Shown one piece after another: positions 42,301 through 51,129 of a DNA stretch of 64,000 nt (position 1 is its first letter; every line of letters starts with the position of its first letter). The notes under the pieces were generated by a model, which was not told the origin of the DNA, ran no database searches, and was given only the letters and a program-made list of their open reading frames with translations. Position numbers and translations under genes: made by a program. This DNA is from Lineus longissimus (lineage: Eukaryota > Nemertea > Pilidiophora > Heteronemertea > Lineidae). The stretch spans positions 23,327,501-23,391,500 of the forward strand of contig NC_088308.1 in assembly GCF_910592395.1 (NCBI RefSeq), written 5' to 3'.

Positions 42301-42497
42301 TCCCAGAGGAAGGGAAACAGGAGCGTTCAAATACCGAGGAAAACCTCGCAAGCATAGCAACAAAAGGACATGAGTTGGCCGAGAGTCCGTCATCAAATGA
42401 TTTAGAATGGGACAATAACTTTGTTAGTGCAGAGACATTAGAAACAGAAAAATTATTACCAAGCTTTTCGAAAAAACTAGAATTGATTGATCGATGA
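9861..42497 (+). CDS. AP1AR: AP1AR / gadkin (AP-1 complex-associated regulatory protein), complete, 9 coding exons
   Basis: Peripheral membrane adaptor that binds the clathrin adaptor AP-1, kinesin-1 and Arp2/3 and controls trans-Golgi/endosome vesicle traffic. Exons: 9861-9904, 13082-13130, 17029-17049, 18439-18464, 36881-36977, 39638-39822, 40879-40967, 41312-41410, 42295-42497 (stop). They join in frame to 270 aa (human protein about 302). The N-terminus MGNCLGRC is a myristoylation signal with cysteines suited to palmitoylation, as in gadkin. Then come the conserved FSIEFENLMDD segment, a charged coiled coil (EEELRLEEEAYYEAKREAAR), GEDDFEMFLESVKAR, and two copies of an acidic tryptophan motif (SSIDLEWEHEAG and SNDLEWDNNFVSAE) matching the AP-1/Arp2/3-binding C-terminal half of the vertebrate protein. 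The third and fourth exons are only 21 and 26 nt. The fourth intron is 18.4 kb. Start chosen because the MGNC signal is diagnostic. Confidence 0.92.
10228..10617. repeat. CCAAT-bearing hairpin and tandem repeat cluster in AP1AR intron 1
   Basis: Contains about five copies, in both orientations, of a module built on GATTGGTCAGTTATGCGCAA. The first two copies face each other and form a hairpin (10228-10324) with arms of about 45 bp. An 83 bp segment beginning GCACAATCAGGTGGGC is tandemly duplicated (10466 and 10549). Each module carries a CCAAT/ATTGG core. This is either a small inverted-repeat element that has expanded or a regulatory cluster. Confidence 0.7.
11340..11600 (-). repeat. Likely dispersed repeat (3' part of a non-LTR-type element)
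   Basis: The segment runs from TTACACTTGTATACCGCG through a stretch beginning GATGGGTTTTTAGCC and TGGTTCCAAAGTCTGG. The opening resembles, in reverse complement, the GCGCTATACAAGT-type tail common on short and long interspersed elements of marine animals. I recognise the style rather than a named family, so class and borders are uncertain. Confidence 0.4.
12205..12326 (+). repeat. Interspersed element 3' tail ending in (AAT)n
   Basis: TGTAAAGCGCCTTAGAGC ... GGTGCTATAGAAATG leads directly into about 12 AAT repeats (12289-12326). AAAGCGCCTTAGAGC-type tails followed by trinucleotide runs are typical 3' ends of CR1/L2-like LINEs and the SINEs that borrow them. No reverse transcriptase coding is visible upstream, so this is a SINE or a very short LINE stub. 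Confidence 0.55.
17195..17262. promoter_or_regulatory. Cluster of homeodomain-type TAAT motifs in AP1AR intron 3
   Basis: Within about 65 bp lie TTAATTG, CTAATTAG and TTAATTAGG, with an inverted GAGCTAATTAGAGCTC palindrome at the centre. Such spacing is typical of homeodomain-binding enhancers but can arise in AT-rich DNA. It sits 150 bp after the 21 nt exon. Confidence 0.3.
21167..21371. repeat. Direct duplication, two copies about 65 bp long, offset 139 bp
   Basis: The copy beginning AAAACTGACATGGTC at 21167 is repeated at 21306 with scattered differences (for example ACGGAGCAG versus GCTGAGCAG, and both ending in GAAGGATTTGC). An old local duplication within intron 4. Confidence 0.7.
22934..22960. 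promoter_or_regulatory. Four TGACCT half-sites in a 7 bp period (DR1 array)
   Basis: TGACCT occurs at 22934, 22941, 22948 and 22955, each separated by one base. On the minus strand this is AGGTCA spaced as direct repeats with 1 bp, the layout bound by RXR, HNF4 and COUP-TF type nuclear receptors. It may equally be a simple 7 bp tandem repeat. Confidence 0.45.
27127..27140. promoter_or_regulatory. 14 bp perfect palindrome with inverted GATA cores
   Basis: ACTTATCGATAAGT reads the same on both strands. It contains two overlapping GATA motifs facing each other and the octamer TATCGATA that is the core of the insect DREF element. Function unknown. Confidence 0.3.
28754..28930. repeat. Tandem duplication of about 100 bp in AP1AR intron 4
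   Basis: Two diverged copies offset by about 102 bp share GTGGCCAGTTTG, TTTCAGCTGC and AATCAATTACA in the same order and spacing, and both are followed by an (A)CCATACAA word. Confidence 0.6.
37252..37322. promoter_or_regulatory. Repeated GTAATTAATCAAT homeodomain/PBX-like motif
   Basis: GTAATTAATCAAT is present at 37252-37264 and again at 37271-37283, exactly 19 bp apart, followed within 40 bp by GTAATTACC and GTTAATTAGG. TAATTAATCA joins a homeodomain core with a PBX/HNF1-like half-site. It lies in AP1AR intron 5. Confidence 0.35.
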
Positions 42498-44400
42498 TAA
42501 GATTTGTCATTTGTAAATAGAGTTGAATTGAAGGGAGTGGAAATATGGAGTAAAATAAATTATTACTATTTTTGTCAATGTTTTACTTGTTTTTCCATCA
42601 GAATGATGATGTTATTTTCTTATAGGAACATGGATCTTCCAATGCTGGTGTCACTTCTGAAAATTTACATGAAAGTGTAATCTAGTATTCTCAGAATCTT
42701 TATTTTTGCCCAACTTCTGACTTTGTGGCTAAAGTGTGCTCTATCTACTGTAGATCAGGTAACCAAAGGAGATTATTTGAACTGTATTGTCAAAAATGAA
42801 ATGTTGTCTGTATGCGTATTCATCAAATTCTTTCCCAAGAACAAAACAATACTTGTCTGTCTATGAGTTCAAACTTGTCAGCTGGTGTTGTTTCTATGAA
42901 TGTAGGTCAAGTGAAAAAAGAGACTGCATGTACACTCTCAGCATATGTATCTGAATTTTACAGCTCAAATTGAGATCTGGAAACCCTTGTGGAGGTGACT
43001 TTTAAAGATTTTAAGTAACAAATAATGGGTGATATGAATAAAGACTAGCATATGCTTCTCTCTAAAACTCCATGTACATTTATACCAGGCCTTTCTGTAC
43101 AAAATTGAAGTAAAAGCATTTGCTCATCTTTATTCATGTCACCCATTGTAGTAACGTTATCTCCCTTTGAGGGAGAGATAGAGGTGACTGTAAAAAAAGG
43201 GGGTCAACAGTCTTGTGAGTTTTTTGTTCAATTTTTACCTGTCTGAGGATATTATGTTGCCCATTGTTGAATCTAGTATAATTTTAGTCCAATCTTGGCT
43301 TGGATGTGTTACCTTTGACCACGATGTGGAGATTACTCTGTATCTCTCTTCCTTCAATTCAGAACACATATGTACAAAAGGTGTCTATAACAGTTTTGTA
43401 ACTTGTGATATCACCTATTTTTCTGGGAACACTGAAGTAAACTTATGCTTTTTGTCATAATTTGTTAAACCTGTATAGCATTAAAATCGAGCAAAAACAT
43501 TCCAATTTCTTCTTGACTGTCTGGTGAAAAAAAGACGAGGCAGTTTTGCTTTCACTGTTTTTTAAGCTTTTAGGTAGATTTCTGTTGTATTGTTTCAAGA
43601 TTGACCTATTCAGGACCAAGCATGTAGCATTGGATCGAGTCTAGTCTAGCTTTTGAAAGTATAGTAAATCCTTTCTATTAAGGACACCACTGGGATTGAC
43701 AAATGCTGTGCTTATTAGGGAGGTCTCCTGATTACAGAGGTCAAATTCTACCAAAACGACCCATTTGCGACCAAAATCACTAGAGAGTGTGTCCTGCTAA
43801 CAGAGAGTCCGCTATGGGAGGTTTGACTATACTAGTATGTTGTTTTCAGTGACAATAGTTTGAAATCGAACCATCAACCCTAGTCAACCAATTTATCATG
43901 CCGTCTAATGCTGTGATACGATCACATCCCAATAGATGACAGCATTTGATGGCTACACTAACACTTAATAGTTAAACTCCTAGTCATAAGATACAGATTC
44001 ATGTTAGCATTGAGCCATCTAATAAGCTTTTGTGTATAACTACAGCGTCTAGTATATCTGAGTCTTCATGATGATGCATTTGCACCGCCAAAACGAAAGT
44101 ATAGCAAATACATTATTTCTGTTTTCTATTTTTCGATGCATGAACTGAACCTTTAAGGTGTATGGTTTGAAACATTTACGCTAACTGAATGTTTCTTGGG
44201 TTTAGATTTGTCAAAACGAATCAAAGGTGTTATCAATGGATGAGCCAATGTTTGTTGATTTGGTTTATGGCTTAAGGTCTGAAGAATTTCAGCAATAATT
44301 TAAGATCTATAGATCGTGTTGCATAACTATGAATAGTTTAATGTTATGTTTGCATAATTTATTGCTGTACATATGTGTAAATAAACATCAGTGTTAAGGC
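42498..44400 (+). other. AP1AR 3' UTR region with several poly(A) signals
   Basis: Canonical AATAAA signals lie at 42554-42559 (57 nt after the stop, followed by a GT/T-rich stretch), 43037-43042 and 44380-44385. The first would give a very short 3' UTR; the others would give alternative forms of about 0.5 and 1.9 kb. No coding content recognised. Confidence 0.5.
43660..43835. repeat. Dispersed-repeat-like segment (TATTAAGGACACC type)
   Basis: Starts near TATTAAGGACACCACTGGG and ends near GAGAGTCCGCTATGGG, with repeated phrases TTAGGGAGGT.TCCTG and CTAACAGAGAGTCC. This wording is characteristic of small DNA-transposon-derived repeats scattered through marine invertebrate genomes. Borders and family are uncertain. 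Confidence 0.4.
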
Positions 44401-46337
44401 CTGATTTGGCCTGATGATATACAATGTACCATTCCTGCCATCATGTATAAAATAAAAACATTATCACTATCATTGGTCATCTTTTACCTTCCTCCTCATT
44501 CTGTAAGTTACTGTATGACGTGCAAATCAGCTGTGAACTCTGGTTCCAGCCTTTGCCATACCACTCTTGGGGCACCACATTGCATGATTTCTGTTTGCAT
44601 ATTGGGGTTATTGTCCCTCAAAGTTGTTCTTAAGACAAATGAATTTTAAGTAAATGAACATTCTAACATTTACGGTCATATGTAATCTCTGTTTCATCAG
44701 TTACAATTTGGTTGCACATGCAGAAGTCTCTATAGCCAACTTTCAACCTTTCAATTTAGAGATCTCAATAATTGGTATGGTAAAGTTTATTGGAAGGTAA
44801 AAGATTACCCATAGTTTAGATGCTGGTTCCTCTCAATGGTTAGGTTCATATCAGAAATCTTTTAATCTTGTGAATGTGATTATGTGGACTGCTGGTTTGA
44901 TCCCAAAACCATTGACAACTGTGCATAATTCATTTCTTTGTACATAAGATCAGTTTCGCCAATGATTTATGGTTGTTACACAATTTCTGTATGGATGGCA
45001 GCACTAGTGTCCATTTCAAATGGTGTATAATCTAATAAAACTTCCACGCATTTGGAGGTAAAAACCTTCATAAGTAAGTTTCTTTCATTCTGCTTTGATA
45101 ATTTGCCATTGATATGCAGAAATTGGATAACAGCTCTATGTCGGAGGATGGAGAATCCCGAGGTGATAAGGTAAAGTGTTTTATTGAAGAACGGTATGCT
45201 GTGCTGAGGGACTGCAGTTCAGATACTGTAAACTAGGCCAGGTGCTGTTGCAGCTGCAGCTGGCAAGGTTGAATGCATCATAACAAAGTGGTGGTGTTTT
45301 AGAAAGTCTTGATGGCTCCTGACTGGTGTTACAGTAAGTGGATTTGCATCCATTTCTTATGTCTCAAATCATGACCACATGATTTCCTTGGATGCTCATG
45401 ACTATTGTATTGTCTGCTTAAGTGATTCTAACAGTGGCTTTGTAAAGAAGAGGTAATGGAAAAGGAATTGAATATTTTGTACGAAATAACCGTAATGTAG
45501 CATAAGAGATACAAAAAATATCAATAAAGAAGGATATACAGTTATATTGTGTTTGCTCAGTTGACTCTTCTCAGCTCTCTGGCTGAGTCTGTAGCCTGTC
45601 AAGAAAGCAATGCCTGAAATGAACACCAATATGCCCATATCTGTTATATCACTTGCAGGAGTATATTAGATGCAATATTTAAGTCCAGTACCTGTACTAT
45701 ATCACCCCTTGCATCCTTACAAATAAAGGGGGTAAGAATTAGTCGAGGCCTCCGATTTAGTCATTTAGGAATAGACATGGTATTTTCCTATTGGGAGGAA
45801 ATTCGTCTGTTGTATCTTGATCAATCAATTTCCGTGAAATCCATCCCTCTTTTCACAGGCATTGGCCCACACCCTTCACAACCTTCTGTCCCTGACACAA
45901 ATCCATATCTCTTGGTTTTTGTAAGGTTGTCCAAACCCTCACCTTGACCACCAATGTTGCATTAATTTCATCAATGTTTTTAAAGACCAAGGAGGGGTAT
46001 GGTGGGCGGAGAGTTTTCTGAATTTATTCGCTTTCACCACCATCAAACGATGCCGACAATGTTGTTAAATTGCGATTGATGGCTGACAGAAGGCATGGGA
46101 TTAAAAATTGGAGTGTTATAGATGGCGTGGTGAGCAAAAAATATTCTGTTTCTCGGCGTTTTCTGGTCGTACGAGAGGTCTGAAGTGGAGGTGTCTCTCG
46201 CTTCAAATCTGGTCCTCGCTTGCCTACCTTTAGTTTTTTAACTCCCTATATATTATTTACTAGCTAATCCCTTGTTTAGCCCGATAATCCCACTAATTAG
46301 CATTCAGGGGCCTATGTACAGACTAGACCCCTACTCC
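44401..46337. other. Intergenic DNA, with an exon-like segment at 45120-45170
   Basis: No gene recognised. A 51 nt segment (45120-45170) is bounded by a plausible acceptor (GATATGCAG) and donor (GTAAAG) and would add exactly 17 codons in one frame (LDNSSMSEDGESRGDK after a first Lys). It could be an isolated real exon, an alternative downstream AP1AR exon, or chance. Confidence 0.35.
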
Positions 46338-46760
46338 TGTAGCAGCAGGTCTTTGAAATCCCCACTGACTGACTGAGGCCAGAAGATAGAGCCTGTGATT
46401 GGCGCGGGCGTGGGGGGGCCAGGCCTTGGCCTACAGCTACATCACTCAGCCATGTCAGCGGGCCAGGGCAGTGACCCCCCCGCCGGGCAGGGCGGCCTAC
46501 TGTCATGACTGTCACTTCACTTCACTAGGCCTATGGCAGTAAGTAGGGCCTAGTAGGCCTAATAGAGACAGTTGGCACTGACATTGCATTGATGATCTAG
46601 GCCCTATCCAGGCCTAGGTCCAGTACACCAGTCTCGGCATCATCAGGGTAGGCCCTATAGCCTACGCCTAAGAAGTGGAAATTGGCCCATGGTGTATGAT
46701 AGGGCAAGCCTACCTATCGCCATCGGTGTAGGCCTACCAGTGTACTTACTAGCTGAGCAG
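46338..46760. other. GC-rich island dense in AGGCCTA-type words
   Basis: Base composition shifts sharply to GC (GCGCGGGCGTGGGGGGG, CCCCCCCGCCGGGCAGGGCGG), followed by many TAGGCCTA, GGCCTA and TAGGCCC words in both orientations up to 46740. Possibly a CpG-type promoter remnant or the edge of a repeat; no transcript could be assigned. Confidence 0.45.
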
Positions 46761-46937
46761 ACATGCAAGGGGTCTAACCAAAACCATGGGACTGGTACAT
46801 GACTGTAGTAATTATTCATTAGTAGCAAAAATAGATAAGGCGAGCTTATCTATTCTTGATATTAGGGATCTATGCTGCCAAAAAACCGCAGCCCCATTTT
46901 ACATATGAGTTTAAATTTCATGATATTTTAATTCCAG

Positions 46938-48378
46938 GAATTCATGATGGAGAATCCACAAGTGGTAGTAGGCCCAGGCCAACCTAAAAGTATCCGCTTC
47001 TACCCATTGCTGGATATCATACTTCTTCGGGAGGTGGTGGCAGTTCCACCAAACAACAAAACGTAATGGGACACTATCCACAAAACAGTTAACGATGCTA
47101 TTAAGAAGGCCATGGAAAATGCATTTGTGACAGTGCGAGCCTGTAAAGATCGCCTCAAGGTCTTGGAAGATACCCATAAGAAGGGAGAGCTCACATCCCT
47201 AAGAGCGTAAGTATTCTGAAAGTGGAATCAAGCATCACCAATCACCATGCCGCATGTTATAAGTAAATGTAGGTTAACCTTGCTTCAAGTGCTTGGACTT
47301 TTCTTTCACCATGTCCATCGACAATGTGCTAATCATTTGACATGTCTTGTGGTTGCCGAAATGGACTTCATGATGATTATGTTATTGTTTTTAGATTTAG
47401 TTTGAATTTAGATTGATTAATATTGGTATATAAAGTTTATGTTTTATAAATGAACAGGAAAGTCTTCACTTCCGGGGATTTGTGAGAACGATCGAATACG
47501 CTCGAGTATTTTAAGTGAGCCTAATTAGATTTGACAGTTTAAGGACGGGTCCAGGATTTGAAGTTTATTGTGCGTGGGTGGAGAGGAAATCTGTATATTG
47601 TCACAGTAATGAAAGACATGCTTATTCCAAGGTTATTGTGTTGCTAGGCTTGGTGGCAGATAAAAAATAATGCCTTTGACTGACCCATTGCCGCATCTTG
47701 CGTGGGCGGATGACTTCCGTTCTCAGAAATAAGTAACCTATTATTTCCAGATTCTGAACGCAATACTACGGTGGCCCATAGAGGACATGCGTTTATTTTC
47801 AATATAATAGAAAATTTTTCTTTTTACAATGCGTTTTTTTTCTCTCGAATTACAACCGCCGTCGGATTTATTTCTCACCGCCGAAAAAATAATTTCCACC
47901 GCCGGGTAAAAAAAAAAAATTCCCACCACCGCCAAAGAAAATAATATCCACCGCGGTGGAAATTAATATCCACCGCGGTGGAAATAATATCCACCGCGGT
48001 GGAAATAATATCGACCCGGTGTCAATAACGAATTAGCTCCCGCGGTGGATATTATTTCCACCGCGGTGGATATTATTTTCTTTGGCGGTGGTGGGAATTA
48101 TTATTTTTTACCCGGCGGTGGAAATTATTTTTTCGGCGGTGAGAAATAAATCCGACGGCGGTTGTAATTCGAGAGAAAAAAAACGCATTGTAAAAAGAAA
48201 TTTTTTCTATTATATTGAAAATAAACGCATGTCCTCTATGGGCCAAGTATTTACAAGATAGGCTGGAGCATGATAAGGAGCGGTTTGCACTAAAGGAGAG
48301 AACGAGAGGCCAGGCTTGACCAGGATAGGGAAATGATGAGGATGATGCTTGCTCTCATTCCAAAAAAGGACTGATAGA
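46938..48378 (+). pseudogene. Harbinger-associated Myb/SANT-like DNA-binding protein, broken
   Basis: In PIF/Harbinger elements a Myb-like partner helps the transposase enter the nucleus and bind the ends. First exon 46938-47206: acceptor ATTCCAG, ATG at 46944, helices FYPLLDIILLREVVAV and VRACKDRLKVLEDTHKK (a typical three-helix Myb-like pattern), donor GTAAGT. An in-frame TAA at 47064-47066 falls between K-T and the W-D-T-I of the second helix. The C-terminal part (about 48246-48378) encodes LQDRLEHDKERFALKERTRG, then needs a frame change to continue as DQDREMMRMMLALIPKKD before a stop. The 474 bp palindrome at 47772-48245 lies between the two parts. Not functional as it stands. Confidence 0.7.
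47772..48245. repeat. 474 bp palindrome with CCACCGCGGTGG repeats
   Basis: Left arm starts TGGCCCATAGAGGACATGCG and the right arm ends with its complement; arms of about 220 bp match almost base for base around a short unpaired centre (about 48004-48040). Near the centre the 12 bp palindrome CCACCGCGGTGG occurs at 47948, 47970, 47991 and 48058, plus a partial copy near 48039, spaced 21-22 bp and separated by AATAATAT-type linkers. The flanks AATACT and AGTATT may extend the inverted repeat. A fold-back element or MITE inserted within the Myb-like gene. Frames across it are artefacts of the repeat. Confidence 0.9.
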
Positions 48379-48654
48379 GGTGACATCTAAAGTTTGTGTT
48401 GCCAGTTGTTAAAGATGATTTCGATTATTCAAGACCATGTTAACTGTTGAAAGTGTTTGAAGAATCTATGAACTTATCTGAATAATTTTATTACTGAAAA
48501 CCTCATCAAACATAAAACAATTCTTTGTATTTACATATTTGCCACTTCTTTGTTAAGCAACGTTGTTTAGAGAAGTCTTTGTCCTTTGATATTGATTTGC
48601 ATGTACAGACAATCTATAGTCTGTTCCTAGTCACACGTTCTGCTCCCTGCAAAT

Positions 48655-49464
48655 TCAGCCTAAATAGTTCTCCAACGAGGGAGGATCTAGTTCAAAGTAT
48701 CTGCTTGTCTGGTTTCCAAAGATACAAGTATGACAGTTTGATAAAAGTCCTCCAATGAGGTAGTACTTGCCCACAGGTGACAGGAGGACTTTGATATCCT
48801 TCCTGAAGTCTAGGAATGCAAAGTGCGTTACCATTTTTCCGAATTCCCATTCTACACATTCTCTCACAGATGACATGTTTGAATTGAACTCCCGTTCTTC
48901 GGCAGTGATATTGCCCCCCTTGAATGGACAAAGTAGGTATCGCCTGATTGGATATGCCGGATCTCCGTATATAGCAAAGGGCAGGCCATTCCTGTCTGTT
49001 GCATTCCGCGCCTCCATTTCCTCCATTACACCACTCATACGGAGCAAAGCACAGTCATGTCTTCTCCCTTCTATAGGTCCGAATAGATGAATGATAAGAC
49101 CACAGGGAATCACAATGGATTGAAATTTTAACACATGAATGCGTTTGTGCCCGTTATAACATACTCGTTGATTCCTTGTAGGCCTACAGATTGGCCGTAC
49201 TGTACCATCATTGAAACCAATACAGTTTATCAAAGGGGCGCCTTTATCATGAACCACGTCGGCGTACCGTTGGAGCTGTTCATCTTCCATCCATGGATTG
49301 TCCCAGCGGGTAATTCGATGATGATGTTGGTCATATATCACGTCGACTGCATTAGGCCATGGGACGAGTGGCAAAAATGTGTCTTGAAAAAGGATTCCGT
49401 TTGACAAATTAGCAGGCAAATTGAAAACAGTCGTTTTTGGGTAATATGGGGGTGCTGATTTCAA
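48655..49464 (-). CDS. PIF/Harbinger transposase (HARBI1-like, DDE_Tnp_4), N-terminally truncated
   Basis: Catalyses cut-and-paste transposition of Harbinger elements. An open frame of 269 codons carries the family core: GFNDGTVRPICRP (Asp about residue 86), YNGHKRIHVLKFQS, GPIEGRRHDC, YGDPAYP (Asp about 168) and SSVRECVEWEFG (Glu about 205), so the D-D-E triad is present. It ends with GNQTSRYFELDPPSLENYLG, the usual C-terminus of the marine invertebrate subgroup. The frame opens on a non-ATG codon straight after a stop, and the N-terminal helical region of the usual 350-400 aa protein is missing, apparently lost where the palindromic DNA upstream begins. Likely inactive, though no stop interrupts the core. 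The same superfamily gave rise to the domesticated gene HARBI1. Confidence 0.85.
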   Translation of the reverse strand: MKSAPPYYPKTTVFNLPANLSNGILFQDTFLPLVPWPNAVDVIYDQHHHRITRWDNPWMEDEQLQRYADVVHDKGAPLINCIGFNDGTVRPICRPTRNQRVCYNGHKRIHVLKFQSIVIPCGLIIHLFGPIEGRRHDCALLRMSGVMEEMEARNATDRNGLPFAIYGDPAYPIRRYLLCPFKGGNITAEEREFNSNMSSVRECVEWEFGKMVTHFAFLDFRKDIKVLLSPVGKYYLIGGLLSNCHTCIFGNQTSRYFELDPPSLENYLG

Positions 49465-49562
49465 AAATCAATTTTTCTCCCGCGTAAAGTTGCACATTAA
49501 GTCAGAAATGAGACCCTTAATAGAGCCTAATGGTCCCAAAGTAGGGGTCAAAAAGTTGATGT

Positions 49563-50108
49563 CATCGAAACATGTCAACATGGGTATCAAAATGAAGGTC
49601 TATGGGGGTAGTTTAACAGTGCATAGTTTTTGGCCCCCTTAACGAACCGTGGGACCCCCCAGGGAGGGTCAAAAAGGGCAAAAGTGGTAACTTTGACCCT
49701 GTCCCACGATCTTCATAGGGACTATAAATGGATAAAAACTGTTTTATTTGACAGTAATCGTATAGACCTTCAAAATGATACCCATGACAACACTCTCGGG
49801 GTAAGGGTTGCCGAGATAGTGATTTTGACCCCTTTTTAGGCTCCAAATTTAAGATCTCGAAAACCTTTTGCCCAAGGGTGTCGTCATGGGTATCTATGAA
49901 AAGGTCTATGTGAGTACTGTCGAATAAAACAATTTTTATCCACATGCGGTGCCCATGAAGCTCATGGGAGGCGGTCAAAGTTTCCACTTTTGCCCTTTTT
50001 TACCCTCCCTGGGGGGTCCCACGGTTCGTTAAGGGGGCCAAAAACTATGCAATGTTAAACTACCCCCATAGACCTTCATTTTAATACCCATGTTGACATG
50101 TTTCGATG
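49563..50108. repeat. 546 bp imperfect palindrome (fold-back-like element)
   Basis: Left end CATCGAAACATGTCAACATG is answered by its complement at the right end (50087-50108). Further pairs include GGTCTATGGGGGTAGTTTAA with its complement, and the GGGACCCCCCAGGGAGGGT block with its complement. Arms are about 250 bp with more mismatches toward the centre (about 49840). It separates the truncated transposase from the 112 bp array. It has no real coding capacity: the frames found in it are mirror images of each other. Confidence 0.85.
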
Positions 50109-50121
50109 TTTTCCATGTTAC

Positions 50122-51120
50122 GTACAAAACTAAGATCCCCGAGGTACAAAACTAAGACCCAATTCCAAACTAAAATTTTGAAGAAAAATATCAAAGTCTT
50201 AGTTTTGTACATCAGGGGATCTTAGTTTTGTACGTACAAAACTAAGATCCCCCGAGGTATAAAACTAAGACCCAATTCCAAACTGAAATTTTGAAGAAAA
50301 ATATCAGAGTCTTAGTTTTGTACATCAGGGGATCAGGAGATGGAGGCCGTATATGCTAGAGTATATGCTGGAATGATGACCGGTCGTGCCTGCATAGTGC
50401 ATATGGAGGTATTATTCAGATGGAGCAACTGCATGCATCTCAAAGGTGATATTACTACATCAAAATGAATTCGAAAGAGGGGCAGAATTTGGAAACTAAG
50501 ATCCCCTGATGTACAAAACTAAGACTCTGATATTTTTCTTCAAAATTTCAGTTTGGAATTGGGTCTTAGTTTTGTACCTCGGGGGATCTTAGTTTTGTAC
50601 GTACAAAACTAAGATCCCCTGATGTACAAAACTAAGACTCTGATATTTTTCTTCAAAATTTTAGTTTGGAATTGGGTCTTAGTTTTGTACCTCGGGGGAT
50701 CTTAGTTTTGTACGTACAAAACTAAGATCCCCTGATGTACAAAACTAAGACTCTGATATTTTTCTTCAAAATTTTAGTTTGGAATTGGGTCTTAGTTTTG
50801 TACCTCGGGGATCTTAGTTTTGTACGTACAAAACTAAGATCCCCTGATGTACAAAACTAAGACTCTGATATTTTTCTTCAAAATTTTAGTTTGGAATTGG
50901 GTCTTAGTTTTGTACCTCGGGGGATCTTAGTTTTGTACGTACAAAACTAAGATCCCCTGATGTACAAAACTAAGACTCTGATATTTTTCTTCAAAATTTT
51001 AGTTTGGAATTGGCCTCCCCGGGTCTTAGTTTTGTACCTCGGGATCTTAGTTTTGTACCTGGGTCTTAGTTTTGTACTTCGGGGGATCTTAGGTCTTAGG
51101 TCTTATGTCTTAGGTCTTGG
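50122..51120. repeat. Tandem array of about 112 bp near-palindromic units with an orientation switch
   Basis: Each unit begins GTACAAAACTAAGATCCCC and ends with the complement, so units abut as TTTTGTAC|GTACAAAA (junctions after 50233, 50600, 50713, 50825 and 50938; periods 112-113 bp). Inside, a second inverted pair (GTACAAAACTAAGA) encloses an asymmetric core. In the two units at 50122-50337 the core reads CCAATTCCAAACT; in the units from about 50495 onward it is in reverse complement. A unique spacer of about 150 bp (50338-50490) lies between. The right end decays into short TAGGTCTTAGGTCTTATG-like repeats near 51080-51120. MITE-derived satellite or fold-back array. Confidence 0.92.
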
Positions 51121-51129
51121 TTTTGTATA

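Larger units (their letters stand above)
46938..49464. mobile_element. Decayed PIF/Harbinger DNA transposon (Myb-like gene + transposase, convergent)
   Basis: Two genes characteristic of Harbinger elements lie tail to tail: a Myb/SANT-like protein on + (46938-48378) and a DDE transposase on - (48655-49464). The outer ends, terminal inverted repeats and the 3 bp target duplication usual for the superfamily could not be placed. The Myb-like gene is broken by a stop, a frameshift and a 474 bp palindrome, while the transposase keeps its catalytic residues but lacks its N-terminus. The span given covers only the recognisable coding parts. Confidence 0.75.

Noticed and set aside
47741-47935. 64-codon minus frame
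   Set aside because: Runs through the left arm of the 474 bp palindrome; composition reflects the repeat.
49613-49987. 124-codon minus frame and a 69-codon plus frame in the 49.6-50.0 kb region
   Set aside because: Both lie in the arms of the 546 bp palindrome and are reverse-complement shadows of each other; no protein family.
50122-51120. CRISPR-like repeat array
   Set aside because: Units abut without unique spacers, are themselves palindromic and lie in animal nuclear DNA; no cas genes.
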